Positions 12,252 to 22,074 of a DNA stretch of 64,000 nt are shown one piece after another. Numbering within the stretch: the stretch's first letter is position 1; the number at the start of each line of letters is the position of its first letter. Source of the DNA: Schistocerca nitens (Eukaryota; Arthropoda; Insecta; Orthoptera; Acrididae). Made by a program: the position numbers and the translations under genes. Location of the stretch: NCBI RefSeq assembly GCF_023898315.1, contig NC_064614.1, forward strand, positions 75,838,501-75,902,500, in the 5' to 3' direction. The notes under the pieces are model-generated. The model saw only the letters and a program-made list of their open reading frames with translations, ran no database searches and was not told the origin of the DNA.

Positions 12252-14460
12252 TATATCAAGTAGGTAAAAAGACGAGGGCTAGTAGAAATCCGTGGGTAAC
12301 AGAAGAAATATTGAATTTAATTGATGAAAGGAGAAAATATAAAAATGAAGCAGGCGAAAAGGAATACAAACGTATCAAAAATGAGATCGATAGGAAGTGC
12401 AAAATGGCTAAGCAGGTATGGCTAGAGGACAAATGTATGGATGTAGCGGCTTATCTCACTAGGGGTAAGATAGATACTGCCTGCAGGAAAATTAAAGAGA
12501 CCTTTGGAGAAAAAGAACCTCTTGTATAAATATCAAGAGCTCAGATGCAAACCCAGTCCTAAGCAAAGAAGGGAAAGCAGAAAGGTGGAAGGAGTATATA
12601 GAGGGCCTATACAAGGGCAATGTACTTGAGGACAATATTATGGAAATGGAAGAGGATGTAGATAAAGATGAAATGGGAGATAGGATACTGCGTGAAGAGT
12701 TTGACAGAGCACTGAAAGACCTGAGTCGAAACAAGGCCCCAGGCGTAGACAACATTCCATTACAACTACTGACAGCCTTGGGAGAGCCAGTCCTGACAAA
12801 ATTCTACCATCTGGTGAGCAAGATGTATGAGACAGGCGAAATACACTCGGACTTCAAAACGAATATAATAATTCCAATCCCAAAGAAAGCAGGTGTTGAC
12901 AGATGTCAAAATTACCGAACAATCAGTGTAATAAGTCACGGATGCAAAATACTAACGCGAATTCTTTACAGACGAATGTAAAAACTGGCAGAAGCCGACC
13001 TTGGGGAAGATCAGTTTGGATTCCATAGAAATCTTGGAACACGTGAGGCAATACTGACCCTACGACTTATCTTAGAAGCTAGATTAAGGAAACGCAAAAC
13101 TACGTTTGTAGCATTTGTAGACTTAGAGAAAGCTTTTGACAATGTTGACTGGAATACTCTCTTTCAAATTCTGAAGGTGGCAGGGGTAAAGTACAGGGAG
13201 CGAAAGGCTATTTATAATTTGTACAGAAACCAGATGGCAGTTATAAGAGTTGAGGGGTATGAAAGTTAAGCAGTGGTTGGGAAGGGAGTGAGACAGGGTT
13301 GTAGCCTCTCCCCGTTGCTATTCAATCTGTATATTGAGCAAGCAGTGAAGGAAACAAAAGAAAAATTCGGAGTAGGTATTAAAATCCATGGATAAGAAAT
13401 AAAAACTTTGAGGTTCGCCGATGACATTGTAATTCTGTCAGAAATGAAATGAAATGTCGTGTGGCTAGGGCCTCCTGTCGGGTAGACCGTTTGCCTGGTG
13501 CAGGTCTTTCGATTTGACGCCACTTCGGCGACCTGCGCGTCGATGGGGATGAAATGATGATGATTAGAACAACACAACACCCAGTCCCTGAGCGGAGAAA
13601 ATCTCCGACCCAACCGGGAATCGAACCCGGGCCCTTAGGATCGACATTCTGTCACGCTGACCACTCAGCTACCGGGGGCGGACGTTCTGTCAGAGACAGC
13701 AAAGGACTTGGGAGAGCAGTTGAACGGAATGGATAGTGTCTTGGAAGGAGGATATAAGATGAACATCAACAGAAGCAATACAAAGATAATGGAATGTAGT
13801 CGAATGAAGTCGGGTGATGCTGAGGGAATTAGGTTAGGAAATGAGGCACTTCAAGTAGTAAAGGAGTTTTGCTATTTCGGGAGCAAAATAACTAATGATG
13901 GTCGAAGTGGAGAGGATATAAAATGTAGACTGGCAATGGCAAGGAAAGCGTTTCTGAAGAAGAGAAATTTGTTAACATCGAGTATAGATTTAAGTGTCAG
14001 GAAGTCGTTTCTGAAAGTATTTGTATGGAGCGTAGGCATGTATGGAAGTGAAACATGGACAATAACTAGTTTGGACAAGAAGAGAATAGAAGCTTTCTAA
14101 ATGTGGTGCTACAGAAGAATGCTGAAGATTAGATGGGTAGATCATATAACTAATGAGTAGGTATTGAATAGGATTGGGGAGAAGAGAAGTTTGTGGCACA
14201 ACTTGACTAGAAGAAGGGATCGGTTGGTAGGACATGTTCTGAGGCATCAAGGGGTCACCAGTTTAGTATTGGAGGACAGTGTGGAGGGTAAAAATCGTAG
14301 AGGGAGACCAAGAGATGAATACACTAAACAGATTCAGAAGGATGTAGGTTGCAGTAGGTACTGGGAGATGAAGAAGCTAGCACAGGATAGAGTAGCATGG
14401 TGAGCTGCATGAAACCAGTCTCAGGACTGAAGACCACAACAACAACAAGACAACAACAAC
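12252..14460 (+). pseudogene. RTE-like LINE inserted in the Tc1 element
   Basis: A 5'-truncated RTE-family retrotransposon containing most of the reverse transcriptase. In order: a Lys-rich segment before the palm (DRKCKMAKQVW), LSRNKAPGVDNIPLQLL, IIPIPKKAGVDRCQNYRTIS, the motif-A region FVAFVDLEKAFDNVDW, motif B GVRQGCSLSPLLFNLYIEQA, and motif C LRFADDIVILS. A SINE insertion follows (13442-13684). Then come SKITNDGRSGEDIKCRLAMA, MYGSETWTITSLDKKRIEAF and NRRGRPRDEYTKQIQ. Several stops and frameshifts are present, for example the TAA after YRRM near 12979. The 3' tail is (CAA)n. A target duplication of at least AATGCA flanks it. It shares its family with 8487-9533. Confidence 0.92.
13442..13684 (-). 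repeat. tRNA-derived SINE inside the RTE LINE
   Basis: Read on the minus strand, it begins with a tRNA-like head (CGGTAGCTGAGTGGTCAGCG as the A-box region, GGGTTCGATTCCC as the B box). A body follows (GGGACTGGGTGTTGTGTTGT, ATCATCATCATTTCATCCCC) and a 3' end of TTTCATTTCATTTC. A perfect 9-bp target duplication TTCTGTCAG lies at 13433-13441 and 13685-13693 and restores the LINE frame through ILSETAKD. It belongs to a SINE family I associate with locusts. Diverged relatives are at 20005-20140 and 47012-47430. Confidence 0.93.
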
Positions 14461-14855
14461 AATGCACGATCGCGTGTTGCAGATCCTGTACGGGCCTTTC
14501 TGGATACAGTAAATGTTCGACTGCTGCCCTGGCCAGCACATTCTCCACATCTCTCACCAACTGAAAACGTCTGGTCAATGGTGGCCGAGCAACTGGCTCG
14601 TCACAATACGTCAGTCACTACTCTTGATGAACTGTGGTATCGTGTTGAAGCTTGCATAGGCAGCTGTACCTGTACACACCGTCCAATCTCTGTTTGACTC
14701 AACGCCCAGGCGTATCGTGGCCGTTATTTCCGCCAGAGGTGGTTGTTCTCAGGATCTATGAGCCCAAACTGCTATAGTATAATATTTTTGTCCAATGAAT
14801 ACCCGTTTCTCATATGCATTTCTTCATGGTGTAGCTGTTTTAATGGCCAGTAGTG

Positions 14856-15289
14856 TGTGTTAAACACATGCAGCCTACGTCCGTCCAAATGTTCATTAGA
14901 GTACTGTGTAAAAATTATTGCTCGATGCATTCTTCTTCTTCTTCTTCTTCTTCACCCACATTCGTTACGTATGTTCAGATCTCTGCTTCCGGAGCTCCTC
15001 AGCGTTGTGAGTCTATTTTGCTCTTCTTTCTTGTTCGATCCTGAAGACCATTTTATGAATTTTGTTCCTAAATGAATGCATGCTATATTTGCCCAGTACG
15101 CTGATGTTTGATTCTTTGGGCTAGTAAGTGTCTATATAACCCACGGCGGCTTCTGTTCTTTCAGCTTCGTAATTTTACTAAATATTTCCTTTTTTTCATC
15201 ATTCTGACAAAATCTCCAACGAATAATGTTCTTCTTTTGCGTATTGTGTGTATCACGTTCTCTAAGGGCCGTCTCCAGACCTGTAATCT
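14856..15289. other. unassigned DNA with a (TTC)n microsatellite
   Basis: No gene recognised. A run of about eight TTC units lies at 14931-14953. Open frames across it (for example 14853-15044) are products of the microsatellite. Confidence 0.5.
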
Positions 15290-15840
15290 CAGTGACTGGG
15301 ATAGAACTGTCTTCAGTAATCGATCCCGAATCGAAATGAGCCCCGATGAACTCCGAAGACGTGTCTGGAGACTCCTCGTACATGGATGGGATACCAAACT
15401 AACTGTCGCTCGCTACACGGTCCGACAACCGTGAATGATGGTTTTGGCTGCCATTTCTTTTCCTAGCAAAACCCCTCTATTTGCCATCCGTAGCACCCTT
15501 GCATCACTGTGGTAAATCGACGATATTCTAGGACTTGATTAGTACTCTTTGTGGCGGGCCATCCTGGGCTTAAATTTCAGCAAGATAATGCCCGGCTGCA
15601 CACAGCATGGTTTTCTAATGATTTTGAGGGTTGTTACCAAACTCTACCTTGGCCAGCAAGGTCGCCGGATCTCTCCCCAACTGAGATCCTTTTAGAGCGC
15701 TATGGGCAGGGCCGTCCAACTGGTAGGGACCTAAAGCGCCTAGTGGACAGAGTTTGCCACGATATCCCTCAGGAGTACCCCAATAACTCTATCAGTCAGT
15801 GCCAAGCCGAAAACTGCTTGCATAATAGCCAGACGTGACC
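15290..15840 (+). pseudogene. degenerate Tc1-like transposase relic
   Basis: Remains of a Tc1 transposase in more than one frame. First comes a decayed first-Asp region (DWDRTVFSNRSRIEMSPDE then LRRRVWR), then GLKFQQDNARLHTAWFSNDF with the second catalytic Asp, then LPWPARSPDLSPTE with the catalytic Glu, and finally VCHDIPQEYPNNSISQCQ. There are 32 residues between the second Asp and the Glu, as in copies A and B below. No inverted termini were found. Confidence 0.78.
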
Positions 15841-15954
15841 TTTTTATTGTCTTAGAATATATCTGAATGAGATGGTCTTTTGACTTTGTTTTGATTGGTG
15901 AACTGTTCCTGTGGACGATTTTGAACATTTATTGTAAATTAGATCCTTGGGAAA

Positions 15955-16070
15955 GAAATTTGTAAATCAATCTCTCCTGCTTGCACTGTTAGGTTTCCTG
16001 CATCGAGATCGGCATTTTCTGTTGTGTATGTTACCAAGACAATGTCATCAGCACATACCAGGGAGTCCAC
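15955..16070 (-). pseudogene. reverse-transcriptase catalytic-motif fragment
   Basis: The reverse complement reads VDSLVCADDIVLVTYTTEN in one frame. This has the [YF]xDD form of a reverse-transcriptase motif C (here CADD) followed by the usual hydrophobic strand. The open stretch is only about 38 codons and the flanks are too decayed to name a clade, though RTE-like is the best guess. Confidence 0.45.
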
Positions 16071-16279
16071 GTAAGTGTTATATTTTTGGTGTCATTATTC
16101 CTTGTTCCATAGATCGTAATGATGTGGAACGTGCCACTTTAACATAGGTTTCCTTTACACTAAATAATTAATTAACTTTTTTTCATCTATTGAGCAGTTT
16201 TAGTTTGCTTTTAATTGTTGGGTGGGTATCTCCATACTTTTAATACTATTTGGCAAATGACCAAAGATCTTTTTAGCAA

Positions 16280-16433
16280 CATAATCCACCCCTTTCTGTG
16301 CCAAAGTGAGATTTAATCCCGAATACTGAAGATCATCATTTCTTCTAGTGTGGCAGCATAATTCACCCCTTCCTGTGCCAAAGTGAGATTTAATCCAGAA
16401 TAGTGAAGAGCATCCTTTCTTCTAATGTTGTAG
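16280..16433. repeat. two-copy tandem repeat, 77-bp unit
   Basis: Two adjacent copies of a 77-bp unit (starting CATAAT at 16280 and 16357). Each contains CCAAAGTGAGATTTAATCC and TGAAGA...TTTCTTCTA, and they differ at only a few positions. It lies at the 3' side of a minus-strand LINE relic and may be part of its 3' untranslated region. Confidence 0.85.
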
Positions 16434-16444
16434 CTATGCATTTC

Positions 16445-17020
16445 GATGTTATTTTTGAATCGGGATGGGTTATTAATGACAAATTACGTAAGTGAATTTA
16501 TGTATTGCGAAGGTATTGTGAATATACCAACTTCCTTAAATAAATGTCTACAAAATGATCTTGGGTGGGCTCCAGCTATTATTATGATTACACGCTTTTG
16601 TGCAATGAATACTTTCTCTCTTAATGACGAACTACCCCAAAATATGATGCCATATGAAAGCAGTGAATGAAAATAGGCGTAGTAGGCTAATTTACTGATA
16701 TGTTTATCACCAAAAATTGCAATAACCCTAATAGCATAAACAGCTGAACTTAACCGTTTCAGCAGGTCATCAGCGTGTTTCTTCCAATTCAGTTTCTAAT
16801 TAATGCACACACCAAGAAATTTTGTGTATTCTGCGTTAGCAACAGACTTCTGTTCATAGCCTATATTTATCAACGATGTTATGCCATTTACTGTACAGAA
16901 TTGTATAAACTGTGTTTTCTCAAAATTTAGTGGGAGTCAGTTTGCAGAGAACCACTTAATAACTTTCTGAAAGACATTATTTGCAATTTCCTCAGCTGAT
17001 TCTTGCTTCTTGGGTGTGAT
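16445..17020 (-). pseudogene. LINE reverse-transcriptase C-terminal relic
   Basis: No long open frame exists here, but the minus strand translates almost continuously as the end of a Jockey/CR1-like reverse transcriptase. In order: AEEIANNVFQKVIKWFSAN, LNFEKTQFIQF, AEYTKFLGVCIN, LNWKKHADDLLKRLSSAVYA, YYAYFHSLLSYGIIFWGSSS, FIAQKRVIIIIAGAHPRSFC, then HLFKEVGIFTIPSQYI. Two in-frame stops interrupt it (after FSAN and after GVCIN). The pattern matches, block by block, the C-terminal part of the LINE at 59074-61509 (FAYFHTLMSYGIIFWGNSSD), so the two are relatives. Confidence 0.8.
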
Positions 17021-17039
17021 TACTACACTTGCAGAAAAA

Positions 17040-17150
17040 ACTAGCTTTCCAATTTGATGCCTTCCTAATCAGTTTCTCCAGAGTGTAGTTGAAAAGCAAG
17101 GGTAGCAGATCATCTCCTGTCTGACTCCTCCTTTAATTGTACCTAAAAAT
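17040..17150 (-). pseudogene. RTE-like RT motif-B fragment
   Basis: In reverse complement, frame-shifted pieces read GGVRQ-(G)DDLLPLLFNYTLEKLI. That is the motif-B region of RTE-type reverse transcriptases. It is too short for more than a tentative call. Confidence 0.4.
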
Positions 17151-17489
17151 TAAGTTACGTGATGTGTTTTTCAAGAAAGAATAGGCAGTCTTGGTTGAAA
17201 AATTTATTTTTGCTTATTTAATTTGTAATGCGTTTCTCTCTCACAAGAGCATCATCAGACATCGGGAGTAATCTCTCGCGGACCACTGGCAAGGGTACAA
17301 AAGAACTGCACTTACCAAGAATGGCACGTCCTGTAAATTTTATTGGATGGCGTGCTACTATTTCACATTTTCAACTACTGTATCCATCCCAGTGCTGTTG
17401 TTAAGGAATTCGTTTTCCTCTTTCGGCTACATTTCAACGCCTGTGAGTTTCACTCATTTTTAGTGAAATATGTGGCCCGAAAGGCCTTC
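17151..17489. other. unassigned DNA
   Basis: No recognised feature. The phrase CTCACAAGAGCATCATCAGA near 17240 resembles sequences in the 3' regions of some arthropod retroelements, but no element could be delimited. Confidence 0.4.
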
Positions 17490-19400
17490 TTTTCTGAGTC
17501 GTCAGTCTTCTGAGTGGTTTGATGCCACGAATTGTTCTACAGTGCAGTCCTCTTCGTCTCAGAGTAGCAGTTGCAACCTTCGTCTTCGATCATTTGTTGC
17601 ATGTATTCCAATCCCTGTCTTCCTCTACTGCTTTTGCCCTCTACAGCTCCCTCTAGTACCATGAAAGTCATTCCCTGATATCTTAGCAGATGTCCTATCA
17701 TCCTGTCCCTTCTCCTTGTCAGTGTTTTCTACATATTCCTTTCCTCTCCAATTCTCCGCAGAACCATCTCATTTCTTACGTTATCAGTCCACCTAATTTT
17801 CTATATTCGTCTGTAGCACGACTTCGCGGATGCTTATTCTCCTCTGTTCCGGTTTTCCCATCTTCCATGTTTGACTGTCATACAACACCGTGCTCTAAAT
17901 GTATATTCTCAGAAATATCTTCCTCAGGGCCTCTCTTCGATACTAGTAGGCTTCTCGTGGTCAGGAATGCCCCTTTTGCCAGTGCTAGTGTCCTTTTCGT
18001 GGACTCTTTGATCCGTCCGTCACTGACTGTTTTGCTGCCTTTCACCTATTTCGTGACCATCAACCCTGATATAGTTTCTTGCTGTTCTCATTTCTGCTAC
18101 TTCTCATTACTTTCGTCTTTCTTTGATTTAATCTCAGCCCATAATCTGTACTCATTAGATTGTTCATTCCATTCAGCGGATCATGTAATTCTTTTTCACT
18201 TTCACTCAGTAAGGCGATGACATTAACGAATCGTATCATTGATACCTTTTCACCTTGAAATTGAATCCTACTCTGAACCTCTCTTTTATTTTCATCCTTG
18301 CTTCTTCAGATCGAACAGTAGGGACAAAAGAGTGCAGTGCTGTCTTACACCCAATTTTAATCCGAGCACTTCGTTCTTGATCGTCTACACTTCTTGTCCC
18401 TTCTTGGCTCTTGTACATATTGTATATTATCCGTCGCTTCCTATAGCTTACCCCTATTTATCTCAGAATTTGGAACACCGTGAACCAGTTCCAACTGTCG
18501 AACGATTTTTCTAGGTCAACGATTCTACGAACGTGTCTTGATTTTTCTTTATTCTTGCTTCCATTATCAACCGCAACGTCAGAACTGCCTCTCTGGTGCC
18601 TTTACCAATCCTAAGGCCAAACTGACTGTCACATAATACATCCTCAATTTTCGTTTCCCTTCTTCTCTATATTATACTAGTCGGGAACGTGCATGCACGA
18701 GCTGTTAAAATGTTTGTGCAATAATTCTCGCACTTGCCAGCTCTTGCAGTCTTCGGAATTGTCTGGATGATATTTTTCCGAAAGTCAGGTGGTATATCGA
18801 CAGACGCACACATTCTACACACCAACGTGAATAATCGTTTTGTTACCACTTCCTCCAATGGTTTTAGAAATTGTGATGGAATGTTCCCTTGTATTTTATT
18901 TGATCTTAAGTCCTCCAAAACTTTTTTAAATTCTATTCTAATACTGGCCCTCCTCTCTCTTCTAAATCGACTCCTGTTTCTTTTTCTATCACTTCGGACA
19001 AGTCTTCCCGCTCATAGAGACCTTCAGTGTACTCTTTCCACCTATCCCAAAAAGGTATGTTGCCCGTAAATCTGAGCATTTATATCCGTTCCCCTTCCAT
19101 TTTCATCTCTTTTTCGAAATTTTCTTCATTACTCATTCGACATACAAGACGATCAACAGTTCTAACGTGTGTTCTCCTGCCTTACAGCCATCTTAACTCG
19201 TACGAATGTTTCTCGATGTTCCGTTTCTCTTACTTACACTTGAGTTACTAGATGTTGTAGATTGTCTCTCTACTTTAAATGCAATCTTCGAAGGACGGGA
19301 AACATTTTATTCCATGTTACACTGTCGAAGGCTTTCCCTACGTCGGAAATCCTACGACTTCTTTTCCATTCCACGTTTCGTTACCAGGAGCAATGGCTGA
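17490..19400 (-). pseudogene. RTE-like LINE, second subfamily, heavily decayed
   Basis: The 3' end, read on the minus strand, includes GGCATCAAACCACTCAGAAG followed by ACTGACGACTCAG. That matches the 3' end of the plus-strand copy at 50930-51961. Farther upstream, minus-strand frames give NKIQGNIPSQFLKPL (pre-palm) and FRKNIIQTIPKTARAGKCEN, equivalent to IIPIPKKAG..CQNYR in RTE elements. Pieces equivalent to the motif B-C region lie near 18240-18420, including FRVGFNFKVK and YGLRLNQ. Every block is frameshifted, so the copy is old. The plus-strand frames here (for example 17690-18220) are shadows. Confidence 0.72.
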
Positions 19401-19587
19401 ATCGCATCACAAGTATCTTACTGAGGCGTGATTGACACAGAAACATTCCAATGACACCGGTATGAGAGTTGAAATTTCCGGCGGTAGTCTGAAGCGACAC
19501 CGATGGGCCATATAGAAAGCACACGCGGCACTGCCGGAGGCGGAAAGACACGTGGCGCGGCTGTGGAGTCTTGGTCCCCAGTTAAAC
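19401..19587. other. unassigned DNA
   Basis: No feature recognised up to the target duplication of the next repeat. Confidence 0.5.
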
Positions 19588-19627
19588 TGAACAATAACTG
19601 AAACTTCCTGGCAGATTAAAACTGTGT

Positions 19628-19702
19628 GCCGGACCGAGACTCGAACTCGGGACCTTTGCCTTTCACGGGCAAGTGCTCTACCAACTTAGCTACCTACCCA
19701 AG
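19628..19702 (-). ncRNA. tRNA-like pseudogene in the left arm of the palindrome
   Basis: Reads on the minus strand as a tRNA-like cloverleaf: TAGCTAAGTTGGTAGAGCAC (D-arm, A box), an anticodon-stem region around TTGCCCGTGAAAGGCAA, and GAGTTCGAGTCTCGG (T-arm, B box). It is part of a SINE-like repeat, not a tRNA gene: no 3' tRNA trailer or terminator of the expected kind follows, and position 33 of the anticodon loop is not T. Confidence 0.6.
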
Positions 19703-19843
19703 CACGACTCACGCCCCGTCCTCACAGCTTTACTTCTGCCAGTATCTCATCTCCTACCTTCCGAAGTAAAGTTCTGTAAAGTTTGGAAGGTAGGAGATGA
19801 GATAGTGTCAGAAGTAAAGCTTTGAGGACGGGGCGTGAGTCGT

Positions 19844-19915
19844 GCTTGAGTAGCTAAGTTGGTAGAGCACTTGCCCGCGAAAGGCAAAGGTCCCGAGTTC
19901 GAGTCTCGGTCCGAC
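19844..19915 (+). ncRNA. tRNA-like pseudogene in the right arm of the palindrome
   Basis: Mirror image of the unit at 19628-19702, with A box TAGCTAAGTTGG and B box GAGTTCGAGTCTCGG. Gene finders may call it a serine-type tRNA from the loop CGCGAAA. The repeat context argues against a functional gene. It could act as an internal RNA polymerase III promoter. Confidence 0.6.
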
Positions 19916-20004
19916 ACACAGTTTTAATCTGCCAGGAAGTTTCATATCAGCGCACACTCCGCTGCAGAGTAAAAATCTCATTCTGTGAACAATAACTGTT
20001 AAAG

Positions 20005-20140
20005 CCGTCAACTTGGGTAGCTGTGTGATCAAAGTGACAGATTGTGAACCGCAGGGGACCACGTTCGATTCTGGGCCGGGTAGGAGATTTCCTCCGTTCG
20101 GGTACTGGGCGTTGTTTTGTCCTTACGTTAGTACCGTCTC
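20005..20140 (+). repeat. SINE relic, tRNA-derived head
   Basis: Sequence from TTGGGTAGCTGTGTGATCAA through CGTTCGATTCTGGGCCGGGT (B box) to GGAGATTTCCTCCGTTCGGG and GTACTGGGCGTTGTTTTGTC follows the SINE at 13442-13684 block by block on the opposite strand. The 3' body is lost. Confidence 0.72.
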
Positions 20141-20329
20141 CAGTAGACTTTCATACACGTTCCCTTTACAGAGATGGTTGAATGGGCACTAACTGAAAGC
20201 TAATTAAAAAAATAATTTAGAAATTGCACCTGGGTGAGGACTACAGACTGAAGCTGGCGCTCAATTTGGAAGTGTTGGCGAATGTGGTGAACTCCACTAT
20301 GACAGTTACGTACATCAAATGCCCACAGT

Positions 20330-20740
20330 CCCTCTCCATCATATACCTGCCTCCTACATCTTCCTATCATCTCGCTCCCCTCTTTCCATCTCGTCCTCCA
20401 CCCTCTAACAGTTCACCTGCTCTTCTCCTCTTCTTCAAACTGCTCCTCCTCACTCCCTGTCCATCTCATCCCTCTCTTGTGTCTCCTCCTCCTCTCTCTG
20501 TTTATCTCCTCCTCCCCACCTCTCTGTCAATTTCTTCCTCCCCCTCTCTCTCGGTCATTCTTGTACCCTCTCACTCTCTCACCACGTGTGTCATCCACAT
20601 GGAAGCCTGGTAGTTTCCACCCCACAGACCTCATTTCCAGACAATAACTCTTACGTAGCCCAAATTTGGTTGAATTTGATGCACAGGTTTAGGAAAATGT
20701 GGAACATAGACACATGCATACATCAATGCATTGCACATAA
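20330..20740 (+). repeat. CT-rich repeat with conserved tail
   Basis: A pyrimidine-rich tract (20330-20585) is followed by a more complex segment, CAGACAATAACTCTTACGTA then CCAAATTTGGTTGAATTTGA. The segment resembles the end of a dispersed repeat I have seen in grasshopper sequence. Similar CT-rich sequence occurs at 11010-11165. The 129-codon frame over it is low complexity and not a gene. Confidence 0.5.
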
Positions 20741-22072
20741 AATTCAAATTCATGTCGGCCATCTGCAAGTGTAGTTTGTCAAAGTAATCCTGAAGGAAAT
20801 GGAACAAACTTCTTTTTGGCCGTATATTATGGTAGTGTCCTCCTGCACCAAGCCTCCAGCAGTGCCAATTAAAAAAAGATTATGTTAATCTTTCGTTAAT
20901 GACATTACTCTCGCTCAGAGACATTAAAGATCAAACAGGATGGAAGAGTTCAGCCGTGTGTGTAGTAGAAGGAAGAGGACGATTCGGAGATAAACGAATT
21001 ACAGCGAAAAAATTTGCACCCTATTTCGCCTTGATATTGACGTAAATATCGCAAGACTGGTGTCGCGATAAAGACGAGACGTAATTGTAATCGCGACGGC
21101 CGAGATTATACGACGGCTGCGTAAGGAATTCCTCGGGAGGAGTCAGGGGTGGGACCCCTAACAAGAAGACTGGCCTGGCCTCTGAAATGTAGACGCCGGG
21201 CTGGCGGCTGTCTACTTAGCAGCGCAGACGTCTTCCAATTAGCAGGCCTCCAGTCCGCTGCCGCCCCCGCCATCTGCGGCCGTGCGACAAAAAACTTGGC
21301 CGTGGAGGCATGATTCACTGCCTTCCGCTCCTACGGTTCGCCTCACCAGCGTATCACAGACGACGATCTGTCTCAGTCTCACATCAAGAAAAACATAGTT
21401 TAGGGCGTCTCAAATAAGATAATTCATTACATTTTTCATAGGCATTCTTGTACTACAGCTCAGTATGACTCCCTTCCACGTTAAAAAGAACTGTGTGAAT
21501 TTTAGTGTCAGCAGAATAAGAGGAAAGCGTGGCGCTGGACCTAAAAATTGGAAAATCTATAGCAAAACAGAACCATTGTCACCTTCGAAAAAAAAAAACA
21601 TTGCTTCTGCATGAGAAATTGTTCAATAGAAGAAAGTGCTAATTCTCAGGACACATCTGACCATGTCATGTGTTGTAGTAGCAACTGAAAAACAAGTAAA
21701 TTCGCTCCATTTCAACTGTTAGAAAGCATTTGTCGGCTATATACAATATTTCGCTGTAAGAGATTAATGTTCTTATCTTCAGATGAAAACAGTGCCATGC
21801 CACCCACAGTGACGACATGGCAGCGACGTCAAAATCTTATAACTGAATAAAGAAGTAGATATTTGCCAAGGGTGTTAAATGACAACAGTGGTCAACTTAT
21901 TGATGACAATGATCCTTTTTATGCATGAGGAAACAAATCAGATGTTGGAAACACCATGTGTTTGGCTTTGCATTACACTGTCACAAGTCTAACCTTAAAA
22001 TGTTTGTACATATCATTTGTTATTATTTTGGGGAATTCTGTAGCGTTATCATTATATTAATTTAATGTAATG
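20741..22072. other. unassigned DNA, CpG-rich at 21090-21330
   Basis: No gene recognised. A GC-rich patch at 21090-21330 interrupts AT-rich DNA and contains a 70-codon minus-strand frame with no known domain. Confidence 0.45.
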
Positions 22073-22074
22073 TA

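Larger units (their letters stand above)
11502..14697 (+). pseudogene. Tc1 transposase, stop codon plus LINE interruption
   Basis: The frame starts at an ATG (MPRVGRRDAYHHISDF) with an N-terminal helix-turn-helix region. It has an in-frame TAG at 11661-11663 where the family has a sense codon, and continues open to the LINE insertion. Visible motifs are FSDESRFCLQHHDGRIRVW (first catalytic Asp), SPGVMVWGVIGY and FQQ followed by Asn where the second catalytic Asp should be. Translation resumes at 14461 (NARSRVADPV) with LLPWPAHSPHLSPTENVW, containing the catalytic Glu. Counting from the QQNNA position to this Glu gives 34 intervening residues, the ordinary Tc1 DD34E spacing. The stop, the lost Asp and the insertion make it inactive. 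Confidence 0.9.
11271..14855 (+). mobile_element. Tc1-like transposon split by a LINE
   Basis: The left terminus CACTAATGGCCATTAAAA...GCTACACCA and the right terminus, reversed (CACTACTGGCCATTAAAACAGCTACACCA), form imperfect inverted repeats. TA precedes the left end (11269-11270). On the right the expected TA is not clear. The 5' and 3' halves of a Tc1 transposase lie at 11502-12251 and 14461-14697. The interruption is an RTE LINE (12252-14460) flanked by the hexamer AATGCA at 12246-12251 and 14461-14466. Without the insertion the element would be about 1.4 kb, a normal Tc1 length. Confidence 0.92.
19601..19985. repeat. palindromic tRNA-derived retroposon with 13-bp TSD
   Basis: Two arms of about 160 bases (19601-19760 and 19779-19944) are nearly perfect reverse complements around a short centre. 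Each carries a tRNA-like unit with A- and B-box sequence. Outside the right arm is a unique 3' segment ending CAGAGTAAAAATCTCATTCTG. A perfect 13-bp duplication, TGAACAATAACTG, lies at 19588-19600 and 19986-19998. The duplication length and the one-sided tail fit LINE-mediated retroposition rather than DNA transposition. A related compound copy lies at 45862-46336. Confidence 0.9.

Noticed and set aside
17690-18514. Plus-strand frames of 176 and 91 codons
   Set aside because: They lie antisense to a minus-strand RTE-like LINE relic whose 3' end and palm blocks can be read in order.
19844-19915. A functional tRNA gene
   Set aside because: The cloverleaf-like unit is part of a dispersed palindromic retroposon with a 13-bp target duplication, has a mirror copy 150 bases away, and lacks T at position 33.
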